From the NCBI GenBank assembly GCA_029261555.1, contig JAJDBB010000073.1:1-47350 (forward strand): 47,350 bases of DNA, written 5' to 3'. Numbering within the stretch: position 1 is the first letter of the stretch; each line of letters starts with the position of its first letter. The notes beneath the pieces are model-generated. The model was not told the DNA's origin. It did not search any database and saw only the letters and a list, made by a program, of their open reading frames with translations. Shown in pieces: positions 32,756-40,737 of the stretch. Position numbers and translations under genes: made by a program. The stretch comes from Nitrospinaceae bacterium. GTDB taxonomy: Bacteria; Nitrospinota; Nitrospinia; Nitrospinales; JACRGP01.

Positions 32756-33343
32756 TTATTTTATATCTTTAAAATCCCGGCGCCGGGTTTCCAGTTGTTC
32801 GCGGTAGCGGGCGGCGTCTCCGTAGTCGAAAAACTTTTTGTACCGGCTGTGTACGCTCTTTACCCGGCGCGCGTGTTTGATGGGGCACCAGTATTGCTCG
32901 GTCCGCGCGGCGATTTCCCGGGCGTAAGCGACCACTCCGTTAAAATAGCCGCAATACGCGCAATTCGCCTTTTCAATGAAGTTCAAATAGCTCAAATACC
33001 TCCGGTCTAGAATAATGTAGTCCCTGCGTCGCACCTTGGGCAGTCCATAAATAGGAAAGCAAACCGCCTGGTAAAACGATAAGACCAAATCCATCGCCAG
33101 AGCCGGAAACAGGCACAACCAGATTACCGGCGCGGTTAAAACTGTTGGCAAGCTCGATTCGATAAAATAGCGCCTCAGAGTTTTTGCCAGCAGGCGGTGT
33201 CTAGCCTTGATTCCCCGTTCAAAGTGGATTTTTTTTTCGTGGATCTTGTATAAGAATTCCTGCTCGTTTTTCTGGATCTCAACGAGGAGTTCATTTTCCA
33301 GGTGATGGATTTTTTCGAGCAATGCTTCCATTCTGTTTTCCAT
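32756..33343 (-). CDS. Conserved two-span membrane protein with CxxC and Cys-Pro motifs
   Basis: 195 residues. The N-terminal 60 residues are a charged, probably coiled-coil helix (EALLEKIHHLENELLVEIQKNEQEF). Then two hydrophobic spans (TVLTAPVIWLCLFPALAMDLVLSFYQAVCF) are followed by ANCAYCGYFNGVVAYAREIAARTEQYWCPIKHA. I have seen this last pattern as a conserved hypothetical family in Gram-negative bacteria. The C-x-x-C and later C-P-I-K-H look like a metal or redox site on the cytoplasmic side. No function is known to me. Only the last gene of its strand before the large hairpin. Confidence 0.82.
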   Translation of the reverse strand: MENRMEALLEKIHHLENELLVEIQKNEQEFLYKIHEKKIHFERGIKARHRLLAKTLRRYFIESSLPTVLTAPVIWLCLFPALAMDLVLSFYQAVCFPIYGLPKVRRRDYIILDRRYLSYLNFIEKANCAYCGYFNGVVAYAREIAARTEQYWCPIKHARRVKSVHSRYKKFFDYGDAARYREQLETRRRDFKDIK

Positions 33344-33430
33344 AAAGCGGACCCTGGCGTAAAGGTTGACGGATTTGCGCGGGAAGAAAAATCCATCGCA
33401 AAATATGGCTTCAAAATTTTAATTTGGGGG

Positions 33431-33436
33431 TATAAT
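33431..33436 (+). promoter_or_regulatory. Candidate -10 box for the Nfu gene
   Basis: TATAAT in GGGGGTATAATGG, 46 bases before the preferred ATG at 33483. It overlaps an in-frame ATG at 33435, which argues against that upstream start. The -35 is poor. Confidence 0.35.
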
Positions 33437-33482
33437 GGCGACGAAGCTTTTAATTTCCCTCCACGGTTTTTTGACGATTGTC

Positions 33483-34100
33483 ATGGCTACAGACTTCGAG
33501 AGTCACTTCAAAATTGAAAACATCCAGCCGACGCCCAATCCGGACGCGATAAAGATCGTTCTAGATCGTTCGGTAGCGCCCGCTGGAGCCGTTTCGTTTG
33601 AAAGAGACGACTATCAGGGCGGAGACTCCTTTGCCGACGCGATGTTTTCCCTGCGCGGAGTAGAGTCGGTTTACCTCAACGAAAATTTTATCACCCTGAC
33701 CAAATCAATGCTAACCGATTGGCTGGATTTGGAGGCGCCGGTTCGCAAGTTAGTGGAGGATCGGTTGGGGAGCTACGACAACCCCGAACATCCCGCTGGG
33801 AGCAAAAAAGACGACGCCGAAAAAAGCATTTTGGAAGACGTGACCCCGGAGGCGTTTCAAAAATGCACGGACTCGGAAAAGGCCGAAATCATAGACGCCT
33901 TGTTCGACGAACGCATTCGGCCCGCATTGGCCGCAGACGGCGGCGGCCTGCGCGTCGCTTTGGTGGAAGGCAAAAAGGTGCGCATCCATTACGAAGGCGC
34001 CTGCGGCTCTTGTCCCAGCTCGGTTTCGGGAACGCTTCGCACCATTCAGAATATTTTGCAGGAAACCCTGGATCCGGAGATACAGGTTTTTTCCATGTAG
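33483..34100 (+). CDS. Nfu-type iron-sulfur carrier (Nfu_N plus NifU C-terminal domain)
   Basis: 205 residues from the ATG at 33483; an ATG at 33435 would add 16 residues but overlaps a -10-like TATAAT. Residues about 8-90 match the Nfu N-terminal domain (IENIQPTPNPDAIKIVLDR...FSLRGVESVYLNENFITLTK). Residues about 130-205 are the NifU C-terminal domain with the cluster-binding CGSCPSS. This is the NFU1-like layout, which delivers [4Fe-4S] clusters late in assembly. It therefore adds to the Fe-S factors at 2.3-5.3 kb, though 28 kb away. Confidence 0.92.
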   Translation: MATDFESHFKIENIQPTPNPDAIKIVLDRSVAPAGAVSFERDDYQGGDSFADAMFSLRGVESVYLNENFITLTKSMLTDWLDLEAPVRKLVEDRLGSYDNPEHPAGSKKDDAEKSILEDVTPEAFQKCTDSEKAEIIDALFDERIRPALAADGGGLRVALVEGKKVRIHYEGACGSCPSSVSGTLRTIQNILQETLDPEIQVFSM

Positions 34101-34159
34101 GTTTTTTGCGCCCCCAGCATTTATCCCTCCCAATCGTTTAACCCACCCTCGTTACTTTA

Positions 34160-34687
34160 ATGGATTCTTCAAAACCCACGATCATGGAGTTTTCTTCCCG
34201 GACCGCCGAAAAGTTCGGCAAGCCGCTCAACCAGAAAGCAGTGGTTGCGGTTAAGGACGTTCACCGATTTTGGGACGATATTCGCTCCGGAATAAAAGCA
34301 AAAACGTTGAGCGTCGCTTTGAACCACGCCAGCCTGGCGCATAAATACCGCGAGCACAGCCGCCAAAAACTGCAGGGCGCGGGGTTTTTTTTAGCCGTCC
34401 TGGGATTAGCGGGGTTGTTTGTTCAATGGCAATTTGGCGTTGCGGGGATTCTGCTGGGCGGACTGGTATTTTTCGTCGCGAAAAAAAGTCAGGATCAAAC
34501 CAGCCGCAGGTTCGCGTCGCAATTGGTAGAAGACTTGGCGGATCCTTCCAAAACCGAGGCGATGGAGGTGTTGGCGTCGCTTTACATTTCCGGGATACTG
34601 ACTCTGGAATCCGAAACCGGCAAGGCCCACTGGCCGCAATACCCATCCGACGTTTTCACCGGCGAGACGCGCTTCATCGCTTATTAA
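34160..34687 (+). CDS. Unrecognised protein with a hydrophobic hairpin
   Basis: 175 residues, ATG start; a second ATG eight codons in is possible. Residues about 72-106 form two adjacent hydrophobic segments (GFFLAVLGLAGLFVQW and GVAGILLGGLVFFVA), flanked by positively charged helices (RQKLQ, KKSQDQTSRRF). No family is recognised. It follows the Nfu gene by 59 bases on the same strand and is convergent with rseP. Confidence 0.72.
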   Translation: MDSSKPTIMEFSSRTAEKFGKPLNQKAVVAVKDVHRFWDDIRSGIKAKTLSVALNHASLAHKYREHSRQKLQGAGFFLAVLGLAGLFVQWQFGVAGILLGGLVFFVAKKSQDQTSRRFASQLVEDLADPSKTEAMEVLASLYISGILTLESETGKAHWPQYPSDVFTGETRFIAY

Positions 34688-34692
34688 GCGAC

Positions 34693-36060
34693 TCAGTTAA
34701 TGATGCGGGCGATGTCGTTGTAGAAGGCGAAGGCCATCAGGCTGAGGAGCATGAAGAGTCCCACTTGATGGGCGCGTTCCCTGTTCTTTTCGCTGACGGG
34801 CCGGCCCTTGAGCGCTTCGATGGAAAAGAAAAACAAATGCCCGCCGTCCAGCATGGGAATAGGCAGTAAATTTAACAGGCCCAGGTTGATGCTGAGCAGG
34901 GCGGTGAGGAGAATCAGTTCGAGAAATCCTTGCTCGGCCTGTTGACCATAAATCTGGAAAATCAGGATCGGGCCGCCTATGGAGTCAGCGGGGACTGAAC
35001 CGAGAATCATTTTTTTGATGCTGGCGCCAATCAGGTAAGTGACGCGCCAGGTTTCCTTGAAGGCGCGTTTGACGGCGCCGAACGGGCCGTACTGTTCGGT
35101 CAGCATTTCTCCGATGAGGCCCATGCCCAGGGTTCCAATTTCCACTTTCTTGCCTTCGCGGTCCTTAACAATTTCGGATTTGGGAGTCACGGCAATGCTC
35201 AACCTGTCCCCGCCCCGATCAACTCCGAAGATCGCTTCTTTTCCGGGATGGTCCGCCGCATTTTCTTTCAGCGTTTCCCAACCCTGCATCGGCGCGCCGT
35301 TGATGGATACGATAACGTCTCCCAGTTGGAATCCGGCCTTTTCGGCAGGGGCGTCTTTTTTGAGGTAGGCGATTTCCTGGACCAGGGGGGTGACGCCGAT
35401 AAGCCCAACGGATTCTTTTTCGCCGAACATATTGGTGATCTCCTCCGCCAGCGGGGTGATCGCCAGGTTCATGACTTTGGCGGCGTTTCTTTCAATGACG
35501 ATATTTAATTCCTTACCAGGGCTTTTGTGCACGGTTTTCAACAGGTCTTCCCAGTAGAGTACCGGTTGGCCGTCTATTTCAACGATGCGGTCGCCTGTGG
35601 CGAGGCCCGCGGCCTGCGCTGGAGAGGAGTCGCGCACCGATCCGATCTGGGTGGAGAGGACCGGGACGCCGCCGAGATAAACGAAGTAATAAATAAGAAT
35701 GGAGAACAGAATATTGAACAGCGGACCGGCAAAGGCGATGATCATTCTACTGCTCACCGGCGCGGCGGAAAACGAACCTTCTTCGGGGGACTCTTCGTCC
35801 AGTTCTTCTCCCTTCATCTTGACATAGCCGCCCAGCGGAATGGCGCAGATGAGGAATTCGGTTCCGCCCGAGGTTTTGCTGACTATTTTGGGACCAAATC
35901 CCAGTGAAAATTTTTCCACGACCACGCCGCACCTGCGCGCGGCAAGGAAATGCCCTAGCTCGTGGACAAAAATCAGCGCTGCCAGGCCCGCAAGAAATAT
36001 GAAAGTCTTGGAGCTGTAGTCGATGATTGTATCAATAGGGAGAATGGAAAGTTCCAGCAT
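34693..36060 (-). CDS. rseP: Site-2 protease RseP (sigma-E pathway, M50)
   Basis: 455 residues. The zinc motif HELGH (33-37) is in the first membrane span. Two PDZ domains follow (about 120-200 and 205-290; VRDSSPAQAAGLATGDRIVEIDG and KKDAPAEKAGFQLGDVIVSING). The last spans carry the LLPIPMLDGGH metal ligand. RseP cuts anti-sigma factors and leftover signal peptides within the inner membrane. It is the last gene of a minus-strand run with lolA, purN and the LpxC fusion, fitting an envelope-stress and envelope-assembly theme. Confidence 0.96.
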   Translation of the reverse strand: MLELSILPIDTIIDYSSKTFIFLAGLAALIFVHELGHFLAARRCGVVVEKFSLGFGPKIVSKTSGGTEFLICAIPLGGYVKMKGEELDEESPEEGSFSAAPVSSRMIIAFAGPLFNILFSILIYYFVYLGGVPVLSTQIGSVRDSSPAQAAGLATGDRIVEIDGQPVLYWEDLLKTVHKSPGKELNIVIERNAAKVMNLAITPLAEEITNMFGEKESVGLIGVTPLVQEIAYLKKDAPAEKAGFQLGDVIVSINGAPMQGWETLKENAADHPGKEAIFGVDRGGDRLSIAVTPKSEIVKDREGKKVEIGTLGMGLIGEMLTEQYGPFGAVKRAFKETWRVTYLIGASIKKMILGSVPADSIGGPILIFQIYGQQAEQGFLELILLTALLSINLGLLNLLPIPMLDGGHLFFFSIEALKGRPVSEKNRERAHQVGLFMLLSLMAFAFYNDIARIIN

Positions 36061-36070
36061 GCTCGGCCTC

Positions 36071-36763
36071 TTATTTATGATCTTCCAGGGAGTCGGTGAA
36101 ATCCAAAACTTCGACTCCGCGGGGGGGATGAAATTGGAAAAGTTGGTCCGGTAAATCCAGATTGACTTCTATTTGACTGAATTTAATTTCTGTTTTGTTC
36201 CCTAATTTATCATACACGCTCGAACCCAGAATCTGATAGCTTTTCTTGTCCGCGAATAGGGTGAGCGTTTTCACGTTCATTTTCTTGTCCTTGGGCGCGA
36301 GTTCCACCTGGTAGGTCTCGGAGTTTGAGGTCACGCGCGCCACCTCGAACGATTCCGTCAGTTTTCCCTTGCCCGCGAGAAACAGGGCCGGGGTGTTGTT
36401 GGAATACACGTTTTTCATGGGCATTTTGTTGACCTGGTTTTCCTCAGGAACATATAGCCAGAGCATGTCTCCGTTGCTGATCAAAATCTGGGGATCAGGC
36501 GCGTCGTACAGCCATTTCATTTTCCCCGGCTTTTTAATAAAGACCTCGCCTTCCGTCGTTTGCACCTGATCCATTAATTTGATGAACGCTTTTTGAACGA
36601 ATTTTGCTTTCCAGGTTCGCGTCGCCTCGTACTTTTTTTGAACGGCGTCGACAGTCGCTTGTTCCTTACTGACGGCTCCTGCCGGCCCGGCGCACATCAG
36701 GCTAAACGCCAGAAACAAGGCCGCCGTCCCGAAAATTGAATTTATGAGTTTAAGATCAATCAT
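36071..36763 (-). CDS. lolA: Outer-membrane lipoprotein carrier protein LolA
   Basis: 230 residues. A signal peptide (hydrophobic AALFLAFSLMCAGPAGA) is cleaved near residue 30. The mature protein has the LolA beta-barrel pattern: TWKAKFVQ, TTEGEVFIKKPGKMKWLYDAP, ILISNGDMLWLYVPEENQV. It ferries lipoproteins across the periplasm. The ATG overlaps the purN stop by 8 bases (ATGATTGA), implying coupled translation. Confidence 0.94.
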   Translation of the reverse strand: MIDLKLINSIFGTAALFLAFSLMCAGPAGAVSKEQATVDAVQKKYEATRTWKAKFVQKAFIKLMDQVQTTEGEVFIKKPGKMKWLYDAPDPQILISNGDMLWLYVPEENQVNKMPMKNVYSNNTPALFLAGKGKLTESFEVARVTSNSETYQVELAPKDKKMNVKTLTLFADKKSYQILGSSVYDKLGNKTEIKFSQIEVNLDLPDQLFQFHPPRGVEVLDFTDSLEDHK

Positions 36764-37379
36764 CTTTTATTAACACCCTGCCGCCCGAGACCGTCAACCG
36801 ATTTTCCAGAAATAATTGGATCGCTCTCGGGTAGATAATATGTTCTTGCTCCAGAATGCGTTGAGCCAATTCGTCTACCCCGTCGGAGTCCTTAACGGGA
36901 ACGGCGGATTGCAGGACGATGGGTCCCGCGTCCACCGCCAGCTCGACAAAATGGACGGTGCATCCGCTGACTTTAACGCCTGCGTCCAGAGCCTGCTGTT
37001 GCGGGAACAGGCCCGGAAAATCGGGAAGGAGCGAAGGATGAATGTTTAAAATCCTGCCCTGGAAGGTTTCGATGAATTCAGCTCCTAAAATGCGCATGTA
37101 ACCTGCAAGGCAAACCAGGTCGACTTGTTTTTCCTTTAGCCGACGGCTCATCTCGCGGTCGAAGGATTCTTTATCCGGAGACGCTTTGGGATCGACAAAG
37201 GCGCATTCAATATTGTGCTTTTTGCCGCGCTCCAGCGCCTGGGCGTTTTCCTTGTTGCTGAGGATAACGGAAATTTCGGCGTCGACGTCTCCCCGTTCGA
37301 CGGCGTCGATAATGGCTTGCAGATTACTGCCGCGTCCGGAAGCCAGTATTCCTATTTTAGATTGCGTCTTATTGGTCAA
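36756..37379 (-). CDS. purN: Phosphoribosylglycinamide formyltransferase
   Basis: 207 residues. ILASGRGSNLQAII at the N-terminus binds GAR, and the catalytic region shows LAGYMRIL, NIHPSLLPDFPG and GCTVHFV...DAGPI. It transfers a formyl group from 10-formyl-THF in purine synthesis. The only sensible start is the TTG at 37379, 8 bases after the LpxC-fusion stop, with no clear ribosome site, so translation is probably coupled. Confidence 0.95.
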   Translation of the reverse strand: MTNKTQSKIGILASGRGSNLQAIIDAVERGDVDAEISVILSNKENAQALERGKKHNIECAFVDPKASPDKESFDREMSRRLKEKQVDLVCLAGYMRILGAEFIETFQGRILNIHPSLLPDFPGLFPQQQALDAGVKVSGCTVHFVELAVDAGPIVLQSAVPVKDSDGVDELAQRILEQEHIIYPRAIQLFLENRLTVSGGRVLIKDD

Positions 37380-37387
37380 GGAAAAAT

Positions 37388-39433
37388 CTAGGATAAGCTG
37401 GTCAGGATATTTTTGAGAAGCCCGATATTTTGCGTGTGCCCGGATTTATGGGCGCGGACCCGCCCGCGAATGGGTTTTCCCAGGAGATAAAGGTCGCCGA
37501 TGATGTCCAGGATTTTGTGGCGAACAAATTCGTTGTCATAACGTAGCTCGGTGTTCAAAACCTTTCCGTCGCCCAGCAGGATGAAATTGTCCAGTTTGCC
37601 GCCGACGCCGAATCCCATCGCGTTCAATTGCGCCACTTCCTCCATGAATCCAAAAGTGCGTGCCGGGGCGATTGCGGTTTTAAAACTTTCTGCCCCGGAA
37701 AACTCGTAGGTGTAATCGCAAACCCCGATGGGTTCGGGATATTCCATGTGGTACTCAACGATGAAATTATCCGCCGGCTCGATGGAAATATAGGCGCCGC
37801 CGTTTTCCTTGGACCCGAAACTGTATTTTTGACGAATGACCATTTCCTCCTGCTCCTCGTCCTGGATTTCGAATTCGCCGTCTTCAATAAGCTGGCAAAA
37901 ATCCTTGGCCGAGCCGTCCATTACCGGGGCTTCGTCGCCAATTTTTATCAGAAGATTGGTGATCCGGTACATGTGAAGAACCGCCATGATGTGTTCGATG
38001 GTGGCCACGGAGGAAGGTCCCTTCCCCAGGCAGGTGGAGTAATCGGTGGACTGTACGTTTTCCAACCGCGCGGGAATTGTGTGGCGGCTGGAAATGTCGC
38101 CAAAGATAATTCCGCTTCCGGGCGGCAGGGGTTGCAGGATCAAACCGGTATTGATTCCGGAATGCAAACCGCTTCCGCAAAGCACCACGCTTCTTTTTAA
38201 CGTCCGTTGCCTGAGGGGAGGCGCAGTTTTTTTTTCAGTGGAACCTCGGGAATCGCCGCCGTTGGAAGATGTGGAAGCCCGAACGTCTGGGGTCTCCACG
38301 CAGGCGATTCGAAATTTTGCCGGCAAATCGTTCAGCGAAATCGTTTGACGGTTGGTTCCCGGAATCACTATTTGTTCCAAAAGGCCGCGCAACTCTTTAA
38401 TGTTGCCGGGCCAGGAATAGGCGCAAAGGGTTTTCAAGGCGTCAGGATCAAATTGCGGAGCCTTGGCCCCATCGCCCTCCAGAAATTCTTCAAAATAGGT
38501 TTGGATCAAGTTGGGAATGCGATCAGAATACTCCCGCAGAGGGGGAATGGCTAGCGACCCCTTTTCCAGAATTCCGTACAGTCCCGGATGGAAATCCCCT
38601 TTTTGTGCCAGTTCGGCAAGATTCACCGAGCTTGCCGCGATCAGCCGGGCCGCAAGGAACCCGGCGTCATTGCCTTTGGGATCCTCTTCCTGTGCCTTTA
38701 GCGCTTTGGCTAGTTTTTCCTGAAGGCTTTTGCCCAGAGCTTCAATGTTCGTCAGGTAAACGATTTTCCGGTCCGGCGCCCCCAGTTCCTTCTTGGTTGA
38801 GGATCTTGGAGACGATTTGAACAACTGGGACTGAATGTTTGGCATGGGCCGCACTGCGCAGTTCAATTTTATCAGCGGAAGTTCGCGGATTTTGCTTTGG
38901 CGATGGATGGACTGAGCAATCAACTCCTTACCGACGCCGGATTCTCCCAAAATCAATGTCGGCTTAATGTGGCGTGCCATGGACTTGATGGATTTTTTGA
39001 TCTCAACCATTCGATCAAAACAAAACGGGATCTCGTTGTTCCAGGATTTTTCTCGCGACTCGGTTTGCCGGTCGCGCAAGGCTGAGGCGATGCTTTTGGT
39101 GATCTGGTCCAGGGAAAACGGTTTTTCGATGAAGTTATACGCCCCCAGCTTGGTGGCCTTCACCGCCGTTTCGATTGTCCCGTGACCGGACATGATCAAC
39201 ACCGCCATTTCGGGATAATAGGTTTTTATGGTTTTCAAAACCTCGATGCCGTCCATTCCCGGAATCCAGATATCCAGCAAAACCAAATCCGGCGGATCGT
39301 TCTGAATTTTTTCCAAAGCGTCCAAGCCGTCCATGGAAGACCCGACCTCGTAACCTTCGTCCGCGAGAATATCCTGTAACGAGGCGACGATGTTTTTTTC
39401 GTCGTCTACGATTAGAACTCTTTCCTTGTTCAA
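37388..39433 (-). CDS. lpxC: Response regulator - degenerate AAA+ - LpxC fusion (lipid A deacetylase)
   Basis: 681 residues from a TTG at 39433, with GGAGG 6 bases upstream. Residues 1-120 are an NtrC-type receiver: Asp10/Asp11, phospho-acceptor Asp54, Ser82, Lys104. Residues about 140-375 are the AAA+ domain of sigma-54 activators. Walker A GESGVGKE is kept (163-170), but the GAFTGA loop is absent, the Walker B DE is TN (YLTNIEAL), and the arginine-finger segment reads FHPGLYGIL. No HTH follows. A Ser/Gly/Lys-rich linker leads to LpxC (about 407-681). Its catalytic set is complete: Glu480/His481, His639 and Asp643 (zinc), His666. LpxC deacetylates UDP-3-O-acyl-GlcNAc, the committed step of lipid A synthesis. 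No stop or frameshift separates the parts. Receiver control of LpxC activity is inference. Confidence 0.93.
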   Translation of the reverse strand: MNKERVLIVDDEKNIVASLQDILADEGYEVGSSMDGLDALEKIQNDPPDLVLLDIWIPGMDGIEVLKTIKTYYPEMAVLIMSGHGTIETAVKATKLGAYNFIEKPFSLDQITKSIASALRDRQTESREKSWNNEIPFCFDRMVEIKKSIKSMARHIKPTLILGESGVGKELIAQSIHRQSKIRELPLIKLNCAVRPMPNIQSQLFKSSPRSSTKKELGAPDRKIVYLTNIEALGKSLQEKLAKALKAQEEDPKGNDAGFLAARLIAASSVNLAELAQKGDFHPGLYGILEKGSLAIPPLREYSDRIPNLIQTYFEEFLEGDGAKAPQFDPDALKTLCAYSWPGNIKELRGLLEQIVIPGTNRQTISLNDLPAKFRIACVETPDVRASTSSNGGDSRGSTEKKTAPPLRQRTLKRSVVLCGSGLHSGINTGLILQPLPPGSGIIFGDISSRHTIPARLENVQSTDYSTCLGKGPSSVATIEHIMAVLHMYRITNLLIKIGDEAPVMDGSAKDFCQLIEDGEFEIQDEEQEEMVIRQKYSFGSKENGGAYISIEPADNFIVEYHMEYPEPIGVCDYTYEFSGAESFKTAIAPARTFGFMEEVAQLNAMGFGVGGKLDNFILLGDGKVLNTELRYDNEFVRHKILDIIGDLYLLGKPIRGRVRAHKSGHTQNIGLLKNILTSLS

Positions 39434-39506
39434 AATGCGCCTCCAACTCCGGGTAATAAAGCAAGCCGTCCACATATTTTCCCGGTTTGAATAGAAATTG
39501 TAAACC

Positions 39507-40145
39507 TTATTCTTTAATGAAGTCCGTGTAGTAAATCGTGTGCCCGTTGCGGATAAAATAATTTTCGTATTTGGTTTTGGGCACGTCGCTTCTTTCGTGA
39601 AAAAACTGCGTCTCACCCGATTTGTTTTTCAATAGCGGCTCGTTTTCCAGGTAGACAATCATTTCCCGGGCATAGGGTTCGCTGTCCGTGGCGAGGCGGA
39701 GGGTTCCGCCTGGTTCCAAAAGCGTCGCCAGTAAATGGACGAAATCAGGCTTTATCAGCCGCCGTTTGATGTGGCGTTTTTTGGGCCAGGGATCGGGAAA
39801 GTTGATAAAAATTTCGCTCAGCTCGCCGGCCTGGAATAAAACGGGGACTTTCTGACGGGCGTCCCCATAGCATATCCGGGCATTATTTATCATCAACTTG
39901 TCCAGCCGGGTGACGGATTTACGAATCCCTTTATGATAAAAATCAAGTCCGATTAAATTACTTTCCTGCCGCTGGAGAGCCAGTTCTATTAAAAACCGTC
40001 CATTGCCAAAACCAATCTCCAGTTTCAGGGGATGGTCGTTTTCGAAAATGCGCGGCCAGTCGGGGCGCTCGTCCGTGTTGATAAAAAGAGGATGGCCCGA
40101 CGATTCTAGCTCGTCAAAAGATATGAGGTTTTTAGCGGAAGACAT
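39507..40145 (-). CDS. trmB: tRNA (guanine-N7-)-methyltransferase
   Basis: 212 residues, ATG start. The SAM site LEIGFGNGRFLIELA and the family motif INFPDPWPKKRHIKRRL are intact. It makes m7G46 in tRNA. It begins 6 bases after greA ends and precedes the LpxC fusion by 73 bases on the same strand. Confidence 0.96.
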   Translation of the reverse strand: MSSAKNLISFDELESSGHPLFINTDERPDWPRIFENDHPLKLEIGFGNGRFLIELALQRQESNLIGLDFYHKGIRKSVTRLDKLMINNARICYGDARQKVPVLFQAGELSEIFINFPDPWPKKRHIKRRLIKPDFVHLLATLLEPGGTLRLATDSEPYAREMIVYLENEPLLKNKSGETQFFHERSDVPKTKYENYFIRNGHTIYYTDFIKE

Positions 40146-40151
40146 GGATTA

Positions 40152-40637
40152 TTAAACTTCGTCTTCCCCGGTATTTTCGTGAATGGTCGTCATGCGGACA
40201 ATTTCATATTCCTTGATTTCGCCGTCCCGGGGCAGTTCCGCCAGATCTCCCTCGACCTTGCCCAGGAGGGCCTTGCCCAGAGGAGACGCCAGGGAGATTT
40301 TTCCTTCATCGGGATTCACTTCTTCCGGAAACACCAGTTTGAAAACCCTGGATTCCCCGGAGTCGAGATCCTTTAAGTCCAGCGTGGAACCAAGACCGGA
40401 CCGGTCTTTGGGGATACGGTCAATGTTGATCGACGAAATATCGCTGATTCTTTTTTGCAATTGCGAAACACGGGACTCCAAAAACATCTGCCGTTCCTTG
40501 GCGGATTTATATTCGGCGTTTTCGCTCAAGTCGCCGTGCGCGGCGGCTTCCATCAATGCCTTGGGAATATCCACTTCCAATTCTTTTTTGGATTTCATTA
40601 AATCTTGATCCAGTTTGTCAAGAATGGGCAGTCTCAT
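40152..40637 (-). CDS. greA: Transcription elongation factor GreA/GreB
   Basis: 161 residues from the ATG at 40637; a GTG at 40646 would add three. The N-terminal coiled coil carries the acidic tip HGDLSENAEYKSAKERQ, which enters the RNAP secondary channel to stimulate RNA cleavage. The C-terminal FKBP-like domain is recognisable (ISLASPLGKALLGKVEGD). The frame stays open to the stop and the length is standard for GreA. Confidence 0.92.
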   Translation of the reverse strand: MRLPILDKLDQDLMKSKKELEVDIPKALMEAAAHGDLSENAEYKSAKERQMFLESRVSQLQKRISDISSINIDRIPKDRSGLGSTLDLKDLDSGESRVFKLVFPEEVNPDEGKISLASPLGKALLGKVEGDLAELPRDGEIKEYEIVRMTTIHENTGEDEV

Positions 40638-40737
40638 ATCAAACACTCTTTCATATTAGTCGTTCCGGGTTGATAGCGGCGCCCAAAAAGCGGCGGGCTG
40701 AAAGGGTAACGGCCTGGAGTCCGCGGCGGTTAAGGCG

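Noticed and set aside
39434-39616. 61-residue N-terminal extension of the RR-LpxC frame
   Set aside because: The extension overlaps the end of trmB, has no receiver similarity, and the TTG at 39433 with GGAGG upstream gives the exact start of the receiver fold.
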